From contig JAWWNJ010000020.1 of NCBI GenBank assembly GCA_037176885.1, forward strand, positions 1,798,001 through 1,862,000: DNA of 64,000 bases. Reading direction: 5' to 3'. The position numbers and the translations under genes were made by a program. Every line of letters starts with the position of its first letter. The first letter of the stretch is position 1. This DNA comes from Favolaschia claudopus (lineage: Eukaryota > Basidiomycota > Agaricomycetes > Agaricales > Mycenaceae). Under the pieces are notes generated by a model. That model did no database searches and had not been told where the DNA came from. It saw only the letters and a program-made list of their open reading frames with translations. This document shows, piece by piece, positions 10,658 to 21,853 of the stretch.

Positions 10658-11707
10658 CGGGGTCGATGTCGAGCTCAGAGTGTCAGAGGAGTTCGAGGGA
10701 AGGCGTAGTCAAGAGCGTCGGCAAGATCTAGTCACTTGGTTCAGTTCAAAAGATGTGACGAAAGCGAGGGGAGCTCGAGTTCCGGCACAAGGGGATCAAT
10801 AAAGAACTGGTGTAAGGACTGGATTGACCAAGGGAAACCTAGGGAAACTATCTACGACAAGAACTAACTACTTATACAGGGAATCGAGGCTGTGTTTGGG
10901 GAGTCATGGGGACGAGTGCGGGCAAATCTCGCCGTGAGCGGATGCGAACGCCGATCCGTCACACATACGCGCAGTCTCGAGGAAGATCCATCATCTATGG
11001 GGTGTCGATGGGCAGACAGCAAAGTGAAACGATAGTTCGAAGTGAGCCGCAGGCTGGGAAGTAGAGCTTGAACCTCTCGCGTAGAGATATTGAACCTGGT
11101 CTTGGTGATGAGACTCTACCGACTCAAGCAGATGCTGAATCTATCAGTGATCACTGAGGAGAAGAACGCAGGATAGTCGGAGGCCAAAAACACTGCGACT
11201 TTGATACTGGGATGAGCTCGCGTGGATTATGATGGGGACGGAACAATTGTCGCACGTCAGAGGGGTGTCCGAAGAAACGAGGGGCAACATTTACGAACAA
11301 TACCATCATGACTCGCAAACCAAGACCGGACATGAAAAGCTTGCCACCAAAGAAAATGTGGTGCGATCAACAAGCCCCTTGTGTGACAACGCACGGGAGA
11401 GATGTGTTCGCGGAGAATTACCAGCAACACAGGAAAATTGCTTCAGCCGTGAATAATGAGCAGCTGAGCATCAGAATTAGAGAGTTTGCGGTAGCCACCG
11501 CCCAAGCCACCGCCGGCTAATTTTTCTCTAGACTGAGAGACCGCACCGCGTCATATTAGCCACTATTTGTAGGTCCCGCAGATGGCTACCTAGGGCTCCA
11601 GGCCCAAACAACTTTCGGGCACGAAGAGCCACCAGTTCGTCTGACGGCTCACCGCAAACCCTCTATTAGCGGGCGGCCAGTGGGTACAAGATCCCTGGGA
11701 GATAACA
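10658..11707. other. No gene recognised
   Basis: No supported coding sequence, inverted repeat or RNA gene. The first part is the upstream region of the minus-strand gag-like ORF; the last part precedes a putative Copia LTR. Confidence 0.4.
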
Positions 11708-11932
11708 TGTTGAAATTCCGTAGCTATGCATCCACCTGAATATCCGCAGTTATATTTCATATCTTACTCATTGCCTATCCAACGAGTACACGTTGTCTAG
11801 ATACAATGTGCTCTGCACATTCATGTGTTATTCTCCCTTAGATACATTTCATATTCCGAACAGTATTTAAGCTACCTACAGCAAGCCTGTACTTCAGTAC
11901 TTTGAATCCACTCATTCACCCCCATTCTCACA
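11708..11932 (+). repeat. Putative 5' LTR of the Copia element
   Basis: The stretch starts TGTTGAAATTCC and ends TCACA, giving the usual TG…CA ends, with a TATA-like GTATTTAAG near 11866. It lies about 130 bp upstream of the gag start. No second LTR copy exists in the window to confirm it, so the limits are inferred. The TGTTGAAAT start is shared with the gag-only element at 40030. Confidence 0.4.
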
Positions 11933-12059
11933 TTAGGTTATTGGCCCCCGCCGTAACTGACCTTCTCCCACTCTACTTGCCTACACTGCGCATTTCTGCG
12001 ACGCTCAACTCTGCCTCTCGCACCACAGCACCTAAGCTTGCTCTATCTCGCGTACCACG

Positions 12060-14632
12060 ATGTCCGACTCAACATCTTCCGCGTACCGCATCCAACATCT
12101 CCTCGGGGAGGAGAATTACCCTACTTGGGCCGTCAAGATCGTCGACATTTTGACTGACCAGAGTCTCATCGAGTACGTCGATGGCACGACTCCCAAACCC
12201 GTTCATGCATACAACGATGACGGTGTTATTGTTGACCCCCGCGGCCTCGTCGCCGCGAGTATCACTGCCTGGGTCAAGAAAGACCGCCAGGCCCTATCCC
12301 AGATCCGACTTCGCGTGTCGGATGATCCGCTGGTATTTCTGCGGCAGCATGGAAGACCCTTGCCGACACTTACCAGCCGAAAGGCGTAATCTCCGTTGTT
12401 TCCCTCCGCCGCAAACTCTTCCGTATTCAGTGTGAAGAAGGCACCAGCATCGAGGAACACATTCGCAAACTCACCAATTTGCGCACCCAACTTGCTTCTC
12501 AGCAATCCGTTCTCTCCGAACCCGAATTCTCCATTACTCTTCTCACTTCCTTACCCGACTCTTGGGACACGTTCATTTCGGGCGTCGATACCAACTCCCT
12601 TGACGAATCTTCGAAGCTTGTTGCTCGTATTCTTGAGCAGGACCGCCGTCGCAAGGCGAAGCCCCTTTCCGACGAAGTTGCCTTAGCAGCACATTCCCAT
12701 AATCATAACCACCGCACCAAATTCAATTCCAAAGTCAATTGCTACGGGTGTGGACGTGTTGGGCATGTTGTTGGCGACTGTCGTGACACGAAGGCCGGCA
12801 AAACATTCACGAAAGCTGAGAAAGAGAAGAATGCTCGCAAATCGGCCGAGCGTTACGAGAAGAATCATCACTCGGCAAACGTTGCCGAGGAACAGCCTAA
12901 TTCGGATTACGCGTTCATGGCGCGCTCATCTTCCGAGCCCGCGCTCACCCCCGGTTGTTGGCTTGCAGATTCTGGCTGCAGTAAGCACATCATAAAATCA
13001 CAGGACTTCTTCAGCACCTACACAACTACTGAAAATAAATCTGTTGTTGGTTTCGGCAGCGCACCTTGCTCCGGAACAGGTTCCGCTGTTATTGCCTCTC
13101 ATGTGAAGAACTCTGCTTACCAGATCACTCTCCGGGACTCTCTCCACGTCCCCGATTCACCATACAACCTCATTTCTATCGGTCGTATGACCGAAGCTGG
13201 TTTTACCGTCAATTTTAAGCAAGACATCATGCAGGTCCTTGATCCGAACGGCCGAGAGATCATGCGCGGAACAAAATCCGGCAATCTCTACGTTGTCAAA
13301 ATTACCCGCGGCCGTCACCAGCCTGCTGTCAAACCCGCCAACATTGCTCTTCCGGCTATAACGCCGCCCGCGCCACCTTCCGCGCCTCCTACTGTTCCTA
13401 CAAGCTTAAGCACCCCGCCTTCGGCAGGGCCGGCTCGCTGCACTCGCGTCCCTACCTACGGGGGGTACACAGCTTGTCGGGGCTCCGCCCCAAACCCCGC
13501 CTGGATTTTTTTTGCTGGATTCCTTGCCCGCGGCGCCGCACTGCCGCTCGCTGCACTCGCCGGTGCGCGGCGCCGGGGACCGCGTGTGAGTTTCAACACG
13601 GTTGTGTTGTGGGATGTTGACAAAACCCCGTGATTTTCTGTCAAAAGTCACGCGACTGATGGCCTGGCCCTCTTTTCAAGTATAGGACACAGTCTGATTT
13701 ATCATCCCAAACCCCGCCGGTAGCTCTTCCCGCCACATCCGCGCACTCCTGGGACAAATGGCATCGAATTTTCGGCCACATCTCACCGAATTCAGTCAAA
13801 CTCTTGAAGAACCACAACATGGTTGAAGGGATGAATGTCGACCCTTCCAGTAAGTCCTCGACACAATGCTTGGCTTGCGTCCAGTCTAAATCCCATGTCC
13901 AACCATTTCCCGGCACCGCTGAACGCGAATACACGGAAATTGGACAGATGACTTTTACCGACGTCTGGGGACCCAGCCGCATCACCGGTATCAACGGCGA
14001 ACGATACTACATCTCCTTTACCGACGGCGCCAAACGTCGAACTCATGTGAATTTCATGAAAGCCCGGACACAAGTATTTGAAAAGATTCAAAACTACGAA
14101 GCTTTTATTCTTACTCAAACCGGCAAACTGTTGAGAACTATTCACTCCGACAACGCGCCCGAGTATTTTGCTGGGGATTCACGCCGTTTCCTTAACTCCA
14201 AGGGAATCAAACTGGAGCTCACCGCTCCATACTCTCCCCAATCCAACGGTGTTGCTGAACGTCTCAACCGCACACTTGTTGAACATGCACGCGCCATGCT
14301 AGCCGCGCGTGGTCTCCCGCTTTTTCTCTGGCCTGAAGCCATCGCTTACGCTGTCTACCTTAAAAACCGGTCTCCCAGCCGTGCCCTCGGCACATCGGCA
14401 ACTCCCGACGAGGCTTTTTGGGGCAAGAAACCCGACGTTTCTGCGCTTCAGGAATTTAGACAGCCCTGCGAAGTCCTCATTCAGGATAAATCCAACCCAA
14501 AGATTGCCGTGAAAACGAAATCTTGCATCTTCACTGGACTAACTGACGACTCTCTCGCATGGCGCTATTACAACCCCAAGACCAGAAAAATTGCTACCTC
14601 TCGGAATATTACCTTCATTGATGACGACTGAC
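12060..14632 (+). pseudogene. Ty1/Copia gag-protease-integrase, frameshifted and 3' truncated
   Basis: Gag starts at 12060 (MSDSTSSAYRIQHLLGEENY) and shifts frame near 12342. It then continues to a zinc knuckle CYGCGRVGHVVGDC near 12740 and the protease motif LADSGCSKHI near 12965. After the 291-bp insertion at 13420-13710 the pre-integrase region (HSWDKWHRIFGHIS) and integrase core continue; DVWGP, HSDNAPEYF and SPQSNGVAERLNR give the D, D and E of the catalytic triad. The frame ends at 14632 with FIDDD. Reverse transcriptase and RNase H are absent, so the copy is dead. Confidence 0.8.
13420..13710. mobile_element. 291-bp insertion in Copia, 8-bp TSD, no clear TIR
   Basis: ACCCCGCC occurs at both sides (13412-13419 and 13711-13718). 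Removing the insert plus one copy joins the Copia frame exactly (…STPP then VALPATS). The insert starts TTCGGCAGGGCCGGCTCGC, is GC-rich with local hairpins such as GGGGCTCCGCCCC, and ends AT-rich with TTTATCATCCCAA. The ends are not inverted repeats. Part of it is an open frame of Ala/Arg-rich residues that I regard as meaningless. It is a non-coding mobile sequence of unclear class. Confidence 0.7.
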
Positions 14633-14969
14633 TGAGAGTAGGGGCCTTCGCTGCATCGTCAGCGCCAAGAGGTGTCAGATCTCTGGATCTGGCACACTCT
14701 GATGCGCACGTGCATCAGGAGGGGGCAAAATATTATTATTTGTTTGGCTAGTGGTGCGGACATGGATCGACGTGAAACCGTTGTTGTAGGTCAGGATAAA
14801 GCTGCAGAATGTGAGCCATGAGTCTCCAGAGGCCCCAGTCACCAAAGTCTGACCCAAATGTCTCGTACAGAAGAGTTTTCATTATTGATGTCGACGAACT
14901 AGCAAACATTAGTGCTGCCGGAAGCTGGAGTTAGCTCCGAGCTGAGTTCAGCTCCAACTCGGCACGTTA

Positions 14970-15245
14970 CAGCTGTTTTACGGTTTTTGTCCGGTTTTTG
15001 ATCGAGTGGGGCATTTCGTTTCTTGTTTACACCTGTATGCCTCTGAGTCACCGTATGGCTCCACTCTGACCTCAGATTGGGCTATTTCCAGCCATTTTGC
15101 TCCATCAGTGAATGCAGTGGGCCTGCGGTAGAGCGGTTGAACTGCCTCCCGCTCCTCGGCGAGGGTATGCACAAGCAATCACAGGTAAACAACTTTTGAA
15201 GAACCCCACTCCATCAAAAACCGGACAAAAACCGTAAAACAGCTG
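14970..15245. mobile_element. TA-flanked MITE, family A copy 2
   Basis: The ends CAGCTGTTTTACGGTTTTTG are inverted at both sides, with TA flanks at 14968-14969 and 15246-15247. It interrupts the 5' part of hAT copy 1: the second hAT copy reads TTACCAAAAACGG without interruption at 26685, where this copy reads TA, MITE, TACCATAAACGG. Its orientation is opposite to copy 1. Confidence 0.85.
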
Positions 15246-15628
15246 TACCATAAACGGCACCTCGAGGTGATGCCAGCTCGCCTCGCCTCGGCCCCCAAAA
15301 CAGGCACTGTGACACTCTTGACAGCGTCACTGAGTGACTGGCGCGTCAAGCACAATCCTCGTCCTCCCGCTCACCGGTGAGCGCGTTCCTGCCGCGAACC
15401 AATCCTCCTATGATTCACCTCAACCTCGCTTGGCGTCGACGTCACCGCCTGGCTGCTACGGAGAATGCGAAACGCCCCACACAGAGCTGAAATATGACGC
15501 AAAGGTGGCGCGTCGGGATAGTGCGTTGGCGCACTCAGGGTCCAAGGTACGCGCAATAGATACCTCCGAAATGTTATATATATTGCCCCAATTATACTCC
15601 ATTCCAACCCTCCCTCTTGTGAACTCCC

Positions 15629-16945
15629 ATGGCCTCGCCGTCCTGCCAATGCGGCAACCCGCAGGCATGCACTTGCTACATCCAACCCCCGCGTCAAAAC
15701 AATTTCACAACGCATTCCTACCCCACGCCCGACGTCTTTGGCTCCTGGCCTGGCTCTCAGGTTCATGCCGTGCCTCTCCCGCCTCAAGCTTTCATCCCCG
15801 GATCGCCGTATCCTCCACCACCTCCCGTCACTTTCGGCCAGACTTACTGCTTTCAAAATACATACCCCGCCTCATTTAACACCGTGATTCCTCCCCCTTC
15901 CTCTGCGGCAACCCATGCACCATTTGTCGACGCGACTAACACGATTAATGCCGGCCTCGCTCCGCCACAGCGCAAGAAGAAACGTAAAGCGAATCCCAAC
16001 GCTAACTCGGCAGCTACATCGCGCACCCGTCGCCGCATCGACCCCAACTCCACCTCCGAACCGGCTGTGTTCGGGGTCGGTCCGTCTGACCCAAATGTTG
16101 CAGCGGCAGCAGCTGCCTCTGAATCAGTTTCCCATCCTTCAATCCCTCACCCCAACTTCGGCTCTTTGGTCAATCAATCTTCGGCATCCGGAGACGATGC
16201 AACAGATGTTTGGTATTTTGTTCGAGGCGTTCACGGCGCTTCTGCGCCAACCGTCGCACCAGAACCAACGGAAATGAAGGAAGATCGACCGGATAAAAAG
16301 GTGCCGCTCGTGCCCAGAAATCTGGGTTTGCGAAGCTTGGTGCTCTTGTAAAAGAGCTGTCTGCTTCCGACATCGAATCCCCACCGAGTACTCGAAGTCC
16401 GCAGCCGCTTTCGGAGGAAGAGCAAGTAGAGGCAGAGCGCCGTGCTGCTGCCGAAGATGAACATATTGTCGATGCGGAGCTGAATGACTATGAGAAGGAG
16501 GGTTTGCTGGGAGGCTCGGACCCAGAGTATGAGGACCTTGACTTGCTCCGCTACTGGGAGGTGAGTTTAAGTATGTTCTTATACAATGTTGGTCTGAAAA
16601 ATGTTGCAGGCTCGTCAATATCGGTTCCGTTACCTATTTCGCGTGGCGCTTGATGTATTGCCTGTTCAGGCTTCTGCGGTACCATGCGAGCGTGTTTTCT
16701 CTTCCAGCAAGGACACAGATGCCTCCCTACGCAACAGTCTCTCCCCCGAGATGATGGAAATGCTCCAGATTCTCAAATTTATTTATCGACAGGATCGCAT
16801 CAAATTTTGCGAGGACTTCGTCGTAACTGAGGAAGATCTGTCTGTTGTTGATATTGACCCTGATGTAGCAGAAAGGTTGATTGCGGCAGGGCGTACTCAA
16901 GAGCTTGAGGATCTTATAGAATCTTCCTGGGCTTCGCCCGTTTGA
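15629..16945 (+). pseudogene. hAT transposase, internal deletion derivative
   Basis: The start is MASPSCQCGNPQACTCYI with a C-x-C-x5-C-x-C motif, then a Pro-rich region and a basic PPQRKKKRK (likely nuclear localisation). After about 225 residues the sequence jumps to the far 3' part. The zinc-finger and catalytic middle seen in copy 2 are missing. The 3' part has an acidic linker, an intron at 16561-16609 and the hAT dimerisation domain (VPCERVFSSSKDTDASLRN) ending at 16945. The deletion joins the parts out of frame. It cannot make a transposase but keeps the ends. Confidence 0.75.
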
Positions 16946-17523
16946 TTTTTGCGTTGTATTCACTTATATAATCATTGTGCTTTGTATTGTTCCATAATTT
17001 ACTCATAAACTGTATAGTCTTTTATTGTGCATATGTTTATTGTACTTATTGGAGAATTGTAGCACATTTTAGAGGTGCATACGAGGTCAAAACAGTGCAA
17101 TGCAGCTCAAAACGAGGAGACGGGGAACCGTGGGACGGAAACTTCCATTTATGGATGTCAGCTCCGAGCTGCCTCGGCCCAACTCCGAGCTCGAGCGAGC
17201 TGATGGGCAATCACCTCGAGCTCAGCTCCAACTCAGCTCCCGGCAGCACTACTTTACAAACATAAACATTTGGCCCCTTTTGAAGCGACGTCAAACACGT
17301 GCGCATCAGAGTGTGCCAGATCCAGAGATTTGACACTCTTTTTGGTCAGCGAGCGTTGAGCGAGCGCGCTCTTCAAGCTAGCTAGCTTCAAGTTCAAGCC
17401 TCTTGAGCGCCCAGGCAACCGATTGATAATCATTCAGTCACGTGTGATGTTTGGGTCACATCGCTTCGATTCGATTCGGCAACTTCGATCTGGGCAGCTT
17501 TTGTGCAGCCTGCACTTAACAGA

Positions 17524-18449
17524 ATGGACCCTAACAACCCTTTCGCTGATCAAATGCAACGCATAAGTGACTCTGTAGCCCCCTTGGGTGCAGAAATTAG
17601 TGGGATGCGAACTGCCAGTGTTGCCCATGACTCGCCCTTCACCATCGCGTTCAGCCAGCCAGTCCCGTTTTGTCCTGTGACTCAATTCCAAGGCACCACG
17701 CCTTCACATCCACTCGGCCGGCGGAATAGCCCAGGTTCTACCGCCTCCCTCGTACCATATGAATCCGTAGACCCCTACAGTGATTTGTGGCAACCCCACC
17801 CCCTCTTCGAGCGACCTCTGCGATACTTCCCGGATCATAATGAAGGCGACAGTGGCGTTGAGGAGGGAGAGAGCAGTACCTTGCTGAGCCATCACTCCCA
17901 TGAGTGTGTCGCACATCTCCAGGCCGGCGACAATGGAAAAAGCGCCGCAATAAAATCGTGCTCCCTGTGCCATGTAACGTCCACGCCCATTTGGCGATGC
18001 GATCCGTCGACAAAGAGGCCATTGTGTAACGCTTGTGGACTGTACCTCGGGAGGCGCCACAAGCTGCGCCCGCAGAGACTTATCAACGCAGATATCAATG
18101 ACGGTCATAGGGCACCACCAATTTCAGATGGGGGGGATATGGGGCCAAGGTGTGAGTGCCAACTGAGCGTCCCACTCGCAGTGCTTTTCTCTCCCGTACC
18201 TCCCTCATTCGAACTCTTCCAGGCTCCCGCTGCAATACCCGGAAAACTCCAGTGTGGCGACGTTCCAAGACTGGTTTCCGAATTTGCAACGCGTGCGGGG
18301 TATACGGGCGCCTGACAGGGAGAGAGCGACCGCCTGCTTTGAGGCGGAATAAGACCAATCACGAGGACAATGAGCGAGGTCTGAGGCAACGACGAGGGCC
18401 TACAAAACGACGAGAGGACCGGAACGGAGGGGAAAGGGAAGTCCTATAA
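17524..18449 (+). CDS. Two-finger GATA-type transcription factor
   Basis: Exons 17524-18151 and 18223-18449 give a 284-residue protein. Finger 1 (CSLCHVTSTPIWRCD…LCNAC) is C-x2-C-x18-C-x2-C. Finger 2 (CSRC…VWRR…ICNAC) is C-x2-C-x17-C-x2-C. Both carry the TPxW core and a basic tail (HKLRPQR; TGRERPPALRRNK), as in DNA-binding GATA fingers. The intron (GTGAGT…TTCCAG, 71 nt) falls inside the first cysteine codon of finger 2; only splicing creates that Cys. The N-terminal half is Pro/Ser/acidic-rich. GATA factors bind WGATAR sites in the nucleus; the target pathway cannot be read here. The ATG at 17524 is the first in frame. Confidence 0.8.
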
Positions 18450-18720
18450 TCTGGAATCGTGTACAGGCTACATATAAAGTAGGTACAGAATCATGTAGAC
18501 CAATGATGTCAACCATACGGACTTGTCTTGCACACTGAAAGACTGGTAATCTCGAGGGCTTTATCGCCGGAAATAGCCTCAGATCATCAAGGCACCTAGT
18601 CTCAGAAACCCAGACGTTACCGCGTAGTCCTAGGAGGCGTAGTGCAGAGCAGTTTCCTAATCGGTAATTATAAGCTTGTGACGTTTGATCGATTTTGGTG
18701 ATGATGGGAACGGGGACTTA

Positions 18721-19133
18721 TGGTGCCGCTCACTTAGTCACCGCTAGTTTTGTACAAGGGCCAATCTGGCCGCGGAAATTTTTTGGCCGATAGACCCCCT
18801 AAATTCGCAGATTTTGGCTCAAATTTAGAGCTCTTTTGGAAGGATTTAGCGCGCGCAGCGCGAGAAAAATCATCGTTTTTGCCCTTTCCAGTGGTATTCC
18901 ACCCCTCGTAAGGCCTCGCTGGAGGCATTTTGCTAGGGGTGGCCAATTCGGTCGAAGGTAAAATATAGATCTCGTCCAGTTTTCATTTTGAGCTCAATCC
19001 CTCTTGCCAAAATGTAGCTACCGTGGAATGGAGCATTTCTGCAAGAGGATTGAAAAATCAGATTTTTCCCTGATGAGATCAATGGGCCATCAATTTCTGT
19101 ACAAAAGTAGCGGTGACTAAGTGAGCGGCACCA
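18721..19133. mobile_element. TA-flanked MITE, family B copy 2
   Basis: The ends TGGTGCCGCTCACTTAGTCA are inverted at both sides, with TA at 18719-18720 and 19134-19135. It is 413 bp and related in its ends to the element at 6803-7236; the interior is different. No coding capacity. Confidence 0.8.
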
Positions 19134-19137
19134 TAGT

Positions 19138-19519
19138 AACGTCTGGGCCACTTTCCTTGGGCGACCTACCATAACCCCTCTGCTCGCGTTCTTTTGCCTC
19201 CGCAAGGTGCAAATCCCTTCAACATGTAATTAAAGTCTTAGCCAGTACCCTAATACATCTCCATGCCCATAATTCATTGAAAATCCCGCGCGACGCATCT
19301 CCTACTTGTGCTGATGTATTCGGTGGGCGCGGGCCGCTGAGCATCGTGCAGGAGCTGTCGAAAGCACTCACAGAGGCCAGGGTGACAGTCACCACCCTCC
19401 ACAGGCATTGTCCAGTTGTTGTCCTGCGAATGGCGGCGGACACGAGCAAAAGGAATCGACGCCGGTAAATCCCGAAGCGGGGTTATGGTAGGTGCTCCAA
19501 GGAAAGTGGCCCAGACGTT
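19138..19519. mobile_element. MITE-like inverted-repeat element
   Basis: AACGTCTGGGCCACTTTCCT at the left and its inverse at the right, with about 42-bp arms. It is 382 bp and begins 3 bp after the TA flank of the family B MITE. No flanking duplication could be defined, so its true limits are uncertain. Confidence 0.55.
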
Positions 19520-19639
19520 TAGCCGCCCAATTTCCCATCGCCTTCAAAATCAATCAAACGTCAAACCTGTCATGGATTGGGAAAGAGCTCCGAGCCCTCT
19601 CGGATTGCGGCTAAACGTCTGGGTTTCCGAGACTACGGG

Positions 19640-19982
19640 GCACCTGCTCCAACTCCAAGACCTGCTCCATCTTGGCTCCATCACGTTTAACCACGAGTCC
19701 TTTTTTAGGTTTTCTTGGACGAGAAACAAAGGACTACGAGATTGAGGCTGTTGTCGGGGAAAAAGGTTACATCTGGAGAAGTCACTCAATCCTATCCTAC
19801 CTTTGCTTCAGTTCCTCATATCACGTAGCTCAAAACCAGATGGAAAGGGGAGTGAAGACCATGATGAATCACTTCAATTGATGACAGCTAACTAGAGCAG
19901 TGCCAAAAAAAAACGCTGACGCGCACGCTGCCGCGCTGATCGCGTACCTGGTATATCTGATCGTTGTTTGTTTCACTGCCTA
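19640..19982. other. No gene recognised
   Basis: No supported coding frame; a poly-A run lies near 19905. It separates the CCCAGACGTT repeats from the MITE at 19983. Confidence 0.4.
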
Positions 19983-20368
19983 GCCGTTTTGGAAACAATA
20001 TACGGGTTTTGATTGAGTGGTGCTCGTTCGTTTGTGCTTACCTTTGTTTTGCTTCCCATCACCAGCTCCACAGTCTCCACTTTAACCGAATTTGAGTCTT
20101 TGCTTCCGCCACCCAGAGAACACCGGGAAAAAACAGGGGGTTAACAGAACTGAGGATTAAGACTCAGCTGCTACTTGCCCAGAGCTCGACACGGCCATGA
20201 CTTGCGAGCAAGGGCCAAAACAAGGGACCAACGGCAATTGATGCGGTACGGCAACGCCCCACAGAGTGGTGCTCCCGGCTTTGCCGATGACAGAATGGTC
20301 AACAAACGTAAGCACAAACGAACGAGTACCACTCAATCAAAACCCGTATATTGTTTCCAAAACGGTTG
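19983..20368. mobile_element. MITE, family C (related to family A)
   Basis: CCGTTTTGGAAACAATATAC is inverted at both ends with arms of about 60 bp. The subterminal GTTTTGATTGAGTGG matches the GTTTTTGATGGAGTGG of family A, so the two are relatives. The element abuts the left TIR of the Harbinger transposon. TA lies close to both ends, but the exact boundary is uncertain by a few bases. Confidence 0.7.
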
Positions 20369-20502
20369 TAGAGTGTGTACGGCTGCCAGATACGGGCGAG
20401 ATACGGGATATTGATGGGTACTGATTTCCTTATTGAGAAGCTCATTAGCCGAGAGCGTGACAATGCCGATTATTCTACGATTATCGATGAAATACACCTT
20501 CA

Positions 20503-21838
20503 ATGCCTACTCTCATCAGTGCTGCAGAGGCGGCTGGCCGTCGTAAGCTCTTTATGGCTGCAATGGCTTTCATGCGCATAGTTTATATTGCTACACTGCT
20601 CTATGCAACCCCACTCTACTGGAAACAACCCTATCACACCTCCGCTCTCTCTGGTGAAGCCTGGGTGAAGGAGCTCATCCTCGGCCATCCCGATCGAATC
20701 AAGAACGAGCTTGGAATGCGCCTCCACACCTTCCTTATATTCATTAACCAGCTCCGGGTTGTTGGCGGCCTTGCCGATTCAAGAGAAGTCTCGCTGCAGG
20801 AGCAAGCAGCAATCTTCCTGTATATCAGTGTAACCGGGATATCCTTTCGACATGCAGCTGAGCGCTTTCAGCGATCAGTGGATACTATCTCGAAGTATGA
20901 ATTACCTCCCATGGATCTTTGTCTTCGCTGATTTTTCAATAGATATTTTACACGCATCCTCGTTACCGTCTCTTCTCCTCCATTCTATACCCACTACGTC
21001 CGACTTCCTACTGCCCAGGATGAAGTCCCAGCTCTTATCAGAAACAATCCGCGATGGTTTCCATTTTTCGAAGATGCTCTCGGCTCCATGGATGGTACTC
21101 ATATTGATGCATGCCCGAGTGCAGAAGATCGGCCGGCGTCTCGCAATCGCAAAGGCGGAGTGTCGATGAACTGCTTGGCCTGCTGCTCGCAGGACTTGCT
21201 CTTCTTGTATATCTTGAGCGGATGGGAGGGATCTGCCGCAGATGCCGCAGTTTACCTTGATGCACGTCTCAATGATTTGAATATACCGGAAGGGAAGTAT
21301 TATTTAGCTGATGCAGGCTTTGGGAGTTGTAATGCCTGTCTGGTTCCCTATCGTGGTGTTCGTTACCATTTAGCGGAATGGGGAAGGGCCAGAGTCCGGT
21401 ATTTTTTCGTTTTATCCAAAGCCAGGATTGAGTTAACCAGATCATAGGCCTGCCAACAAGGAGGAGCTCTTTAATCTGAGACACGCCGCCGCACGTAACG
21501 TTGTCGAACGAATTTTTGGAATCATCAAGAAGCGCTGGGACATCCTGAACCGTGCGCCAAATATCGACATTGATCTTCAAGCACGGATTTTACCTGCACT
21601 CGCTGCACTTCACAATCTTATCATGAAGCACGACCCCACCGACCTCGACGATTACACCGATGTTGTGTCGGACCCGCAGCCAGGATACATCCCCGACTAT
21701 GGCTCGCTGGCAGAAGGACCGACTTCGAGGGCGGAAAAGGATCAAGCGGATGCGAGGCGTGATGATATTGCTCAGAAGATGTGGGACAGCTATAGGGCGG
21801 TTTTGCGCGAGCGCGGTGAAGATTTTGCAGAGGAGTAG
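20503..21838 (+). CDS. PIF/Harbinger DDE transposase
   Basis: Exons 20503-20894, 20943-21398 and 21448-21838 (introns 48 and 49 nt) give 412 residues with no stop. The N-terminal part (VKELILGHPDRIKNELGM, DSREVSLQEQAAIFLYI, then GISFRHAAERFQRSVDTISK) is the helix-turn-helix region of this family. Catalytic acids are in SMDGTHI, YLADAGFG and NVVERIFGIIKKRW. The Asp/Glu-rich tail ends RERGEDFAEE. The transposase is expected to cut at the element's TIRs in the nucleus, normally with the Myb-like partner encoded opposite. The ATG at 20503 was chosen as first in frame. Confidence 0.85.
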
Positions 21839-21853
21839 GTACGACATGGTAGG

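Larger units (their letters stand above)
14911..17256 (+). mobile_element. hAT transposon copy 1, internally deleted
   Basis: The left end (T)AGTGCTGCCGGAAGCTGGAG is found inverted at the right (…CAGCTCCCGGCAGCACT). CAAACAT lies just left and again 6 bp right of the right arm (about 17257), consistent with insertion into the outer MITE. It carries the first and last parts of a hAT transposase gene, with the middle deleted near 16306, and a family A MITE near its left end. The TIR start TAGTGYTGCCG is shared with the 600-bp MITE at 37521. Confidence 0.7.
14666..17344. mobile_element. hAT-type MITE, family D copy 2, host of a nested hAT
   Basis: The left end CAAGAGGTGTCAGATCTCTG and the inverted right end (…AGAGATTTGACACTCTTTTTG) are over 40 bp long. 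Flanks are GTCAGCGC (14658-14665) and GTCAGCGA (17345-17352), a 7 of 8 match expected for an old hAT target duplication. Comparison with copy 1 (1436-1742) shows the original element was about 0.3 kb; the remaining 2.35 kb is a hAT element inserted at a CAAACAT site. Confidence 0.75.
18601..19632. repeat. Nested inverted repeats built on CCCAGACGTT
   Basis: An outer pair (CTCAGAAACCCAGACGTTAC at 18601-18620 and its inverse at about 19607-19632) encloses a family B MITE and a second inverted pair at 19138-19179 and 19479-19519. A further AAACGTCTGGG lies at about 19613. The repeated core suggests several related MITEs inserted in one another. No target duplication could be fixed for the outer pair. 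Confidence 0.5.

Noticed and set aside
13412..13633. Ala/Arg-rich continuation of the Copia frame
   Set aside because: It lies in the 291-bp insertion; removing the insertion restores the proper Copia frame, so these residues are not part of the protein.
15334..15879. Overlapping open frames on both strands in the hAT 5' region
   Set aside because: They overlap the hAT start in other frames and match the second copy only at DNA level.
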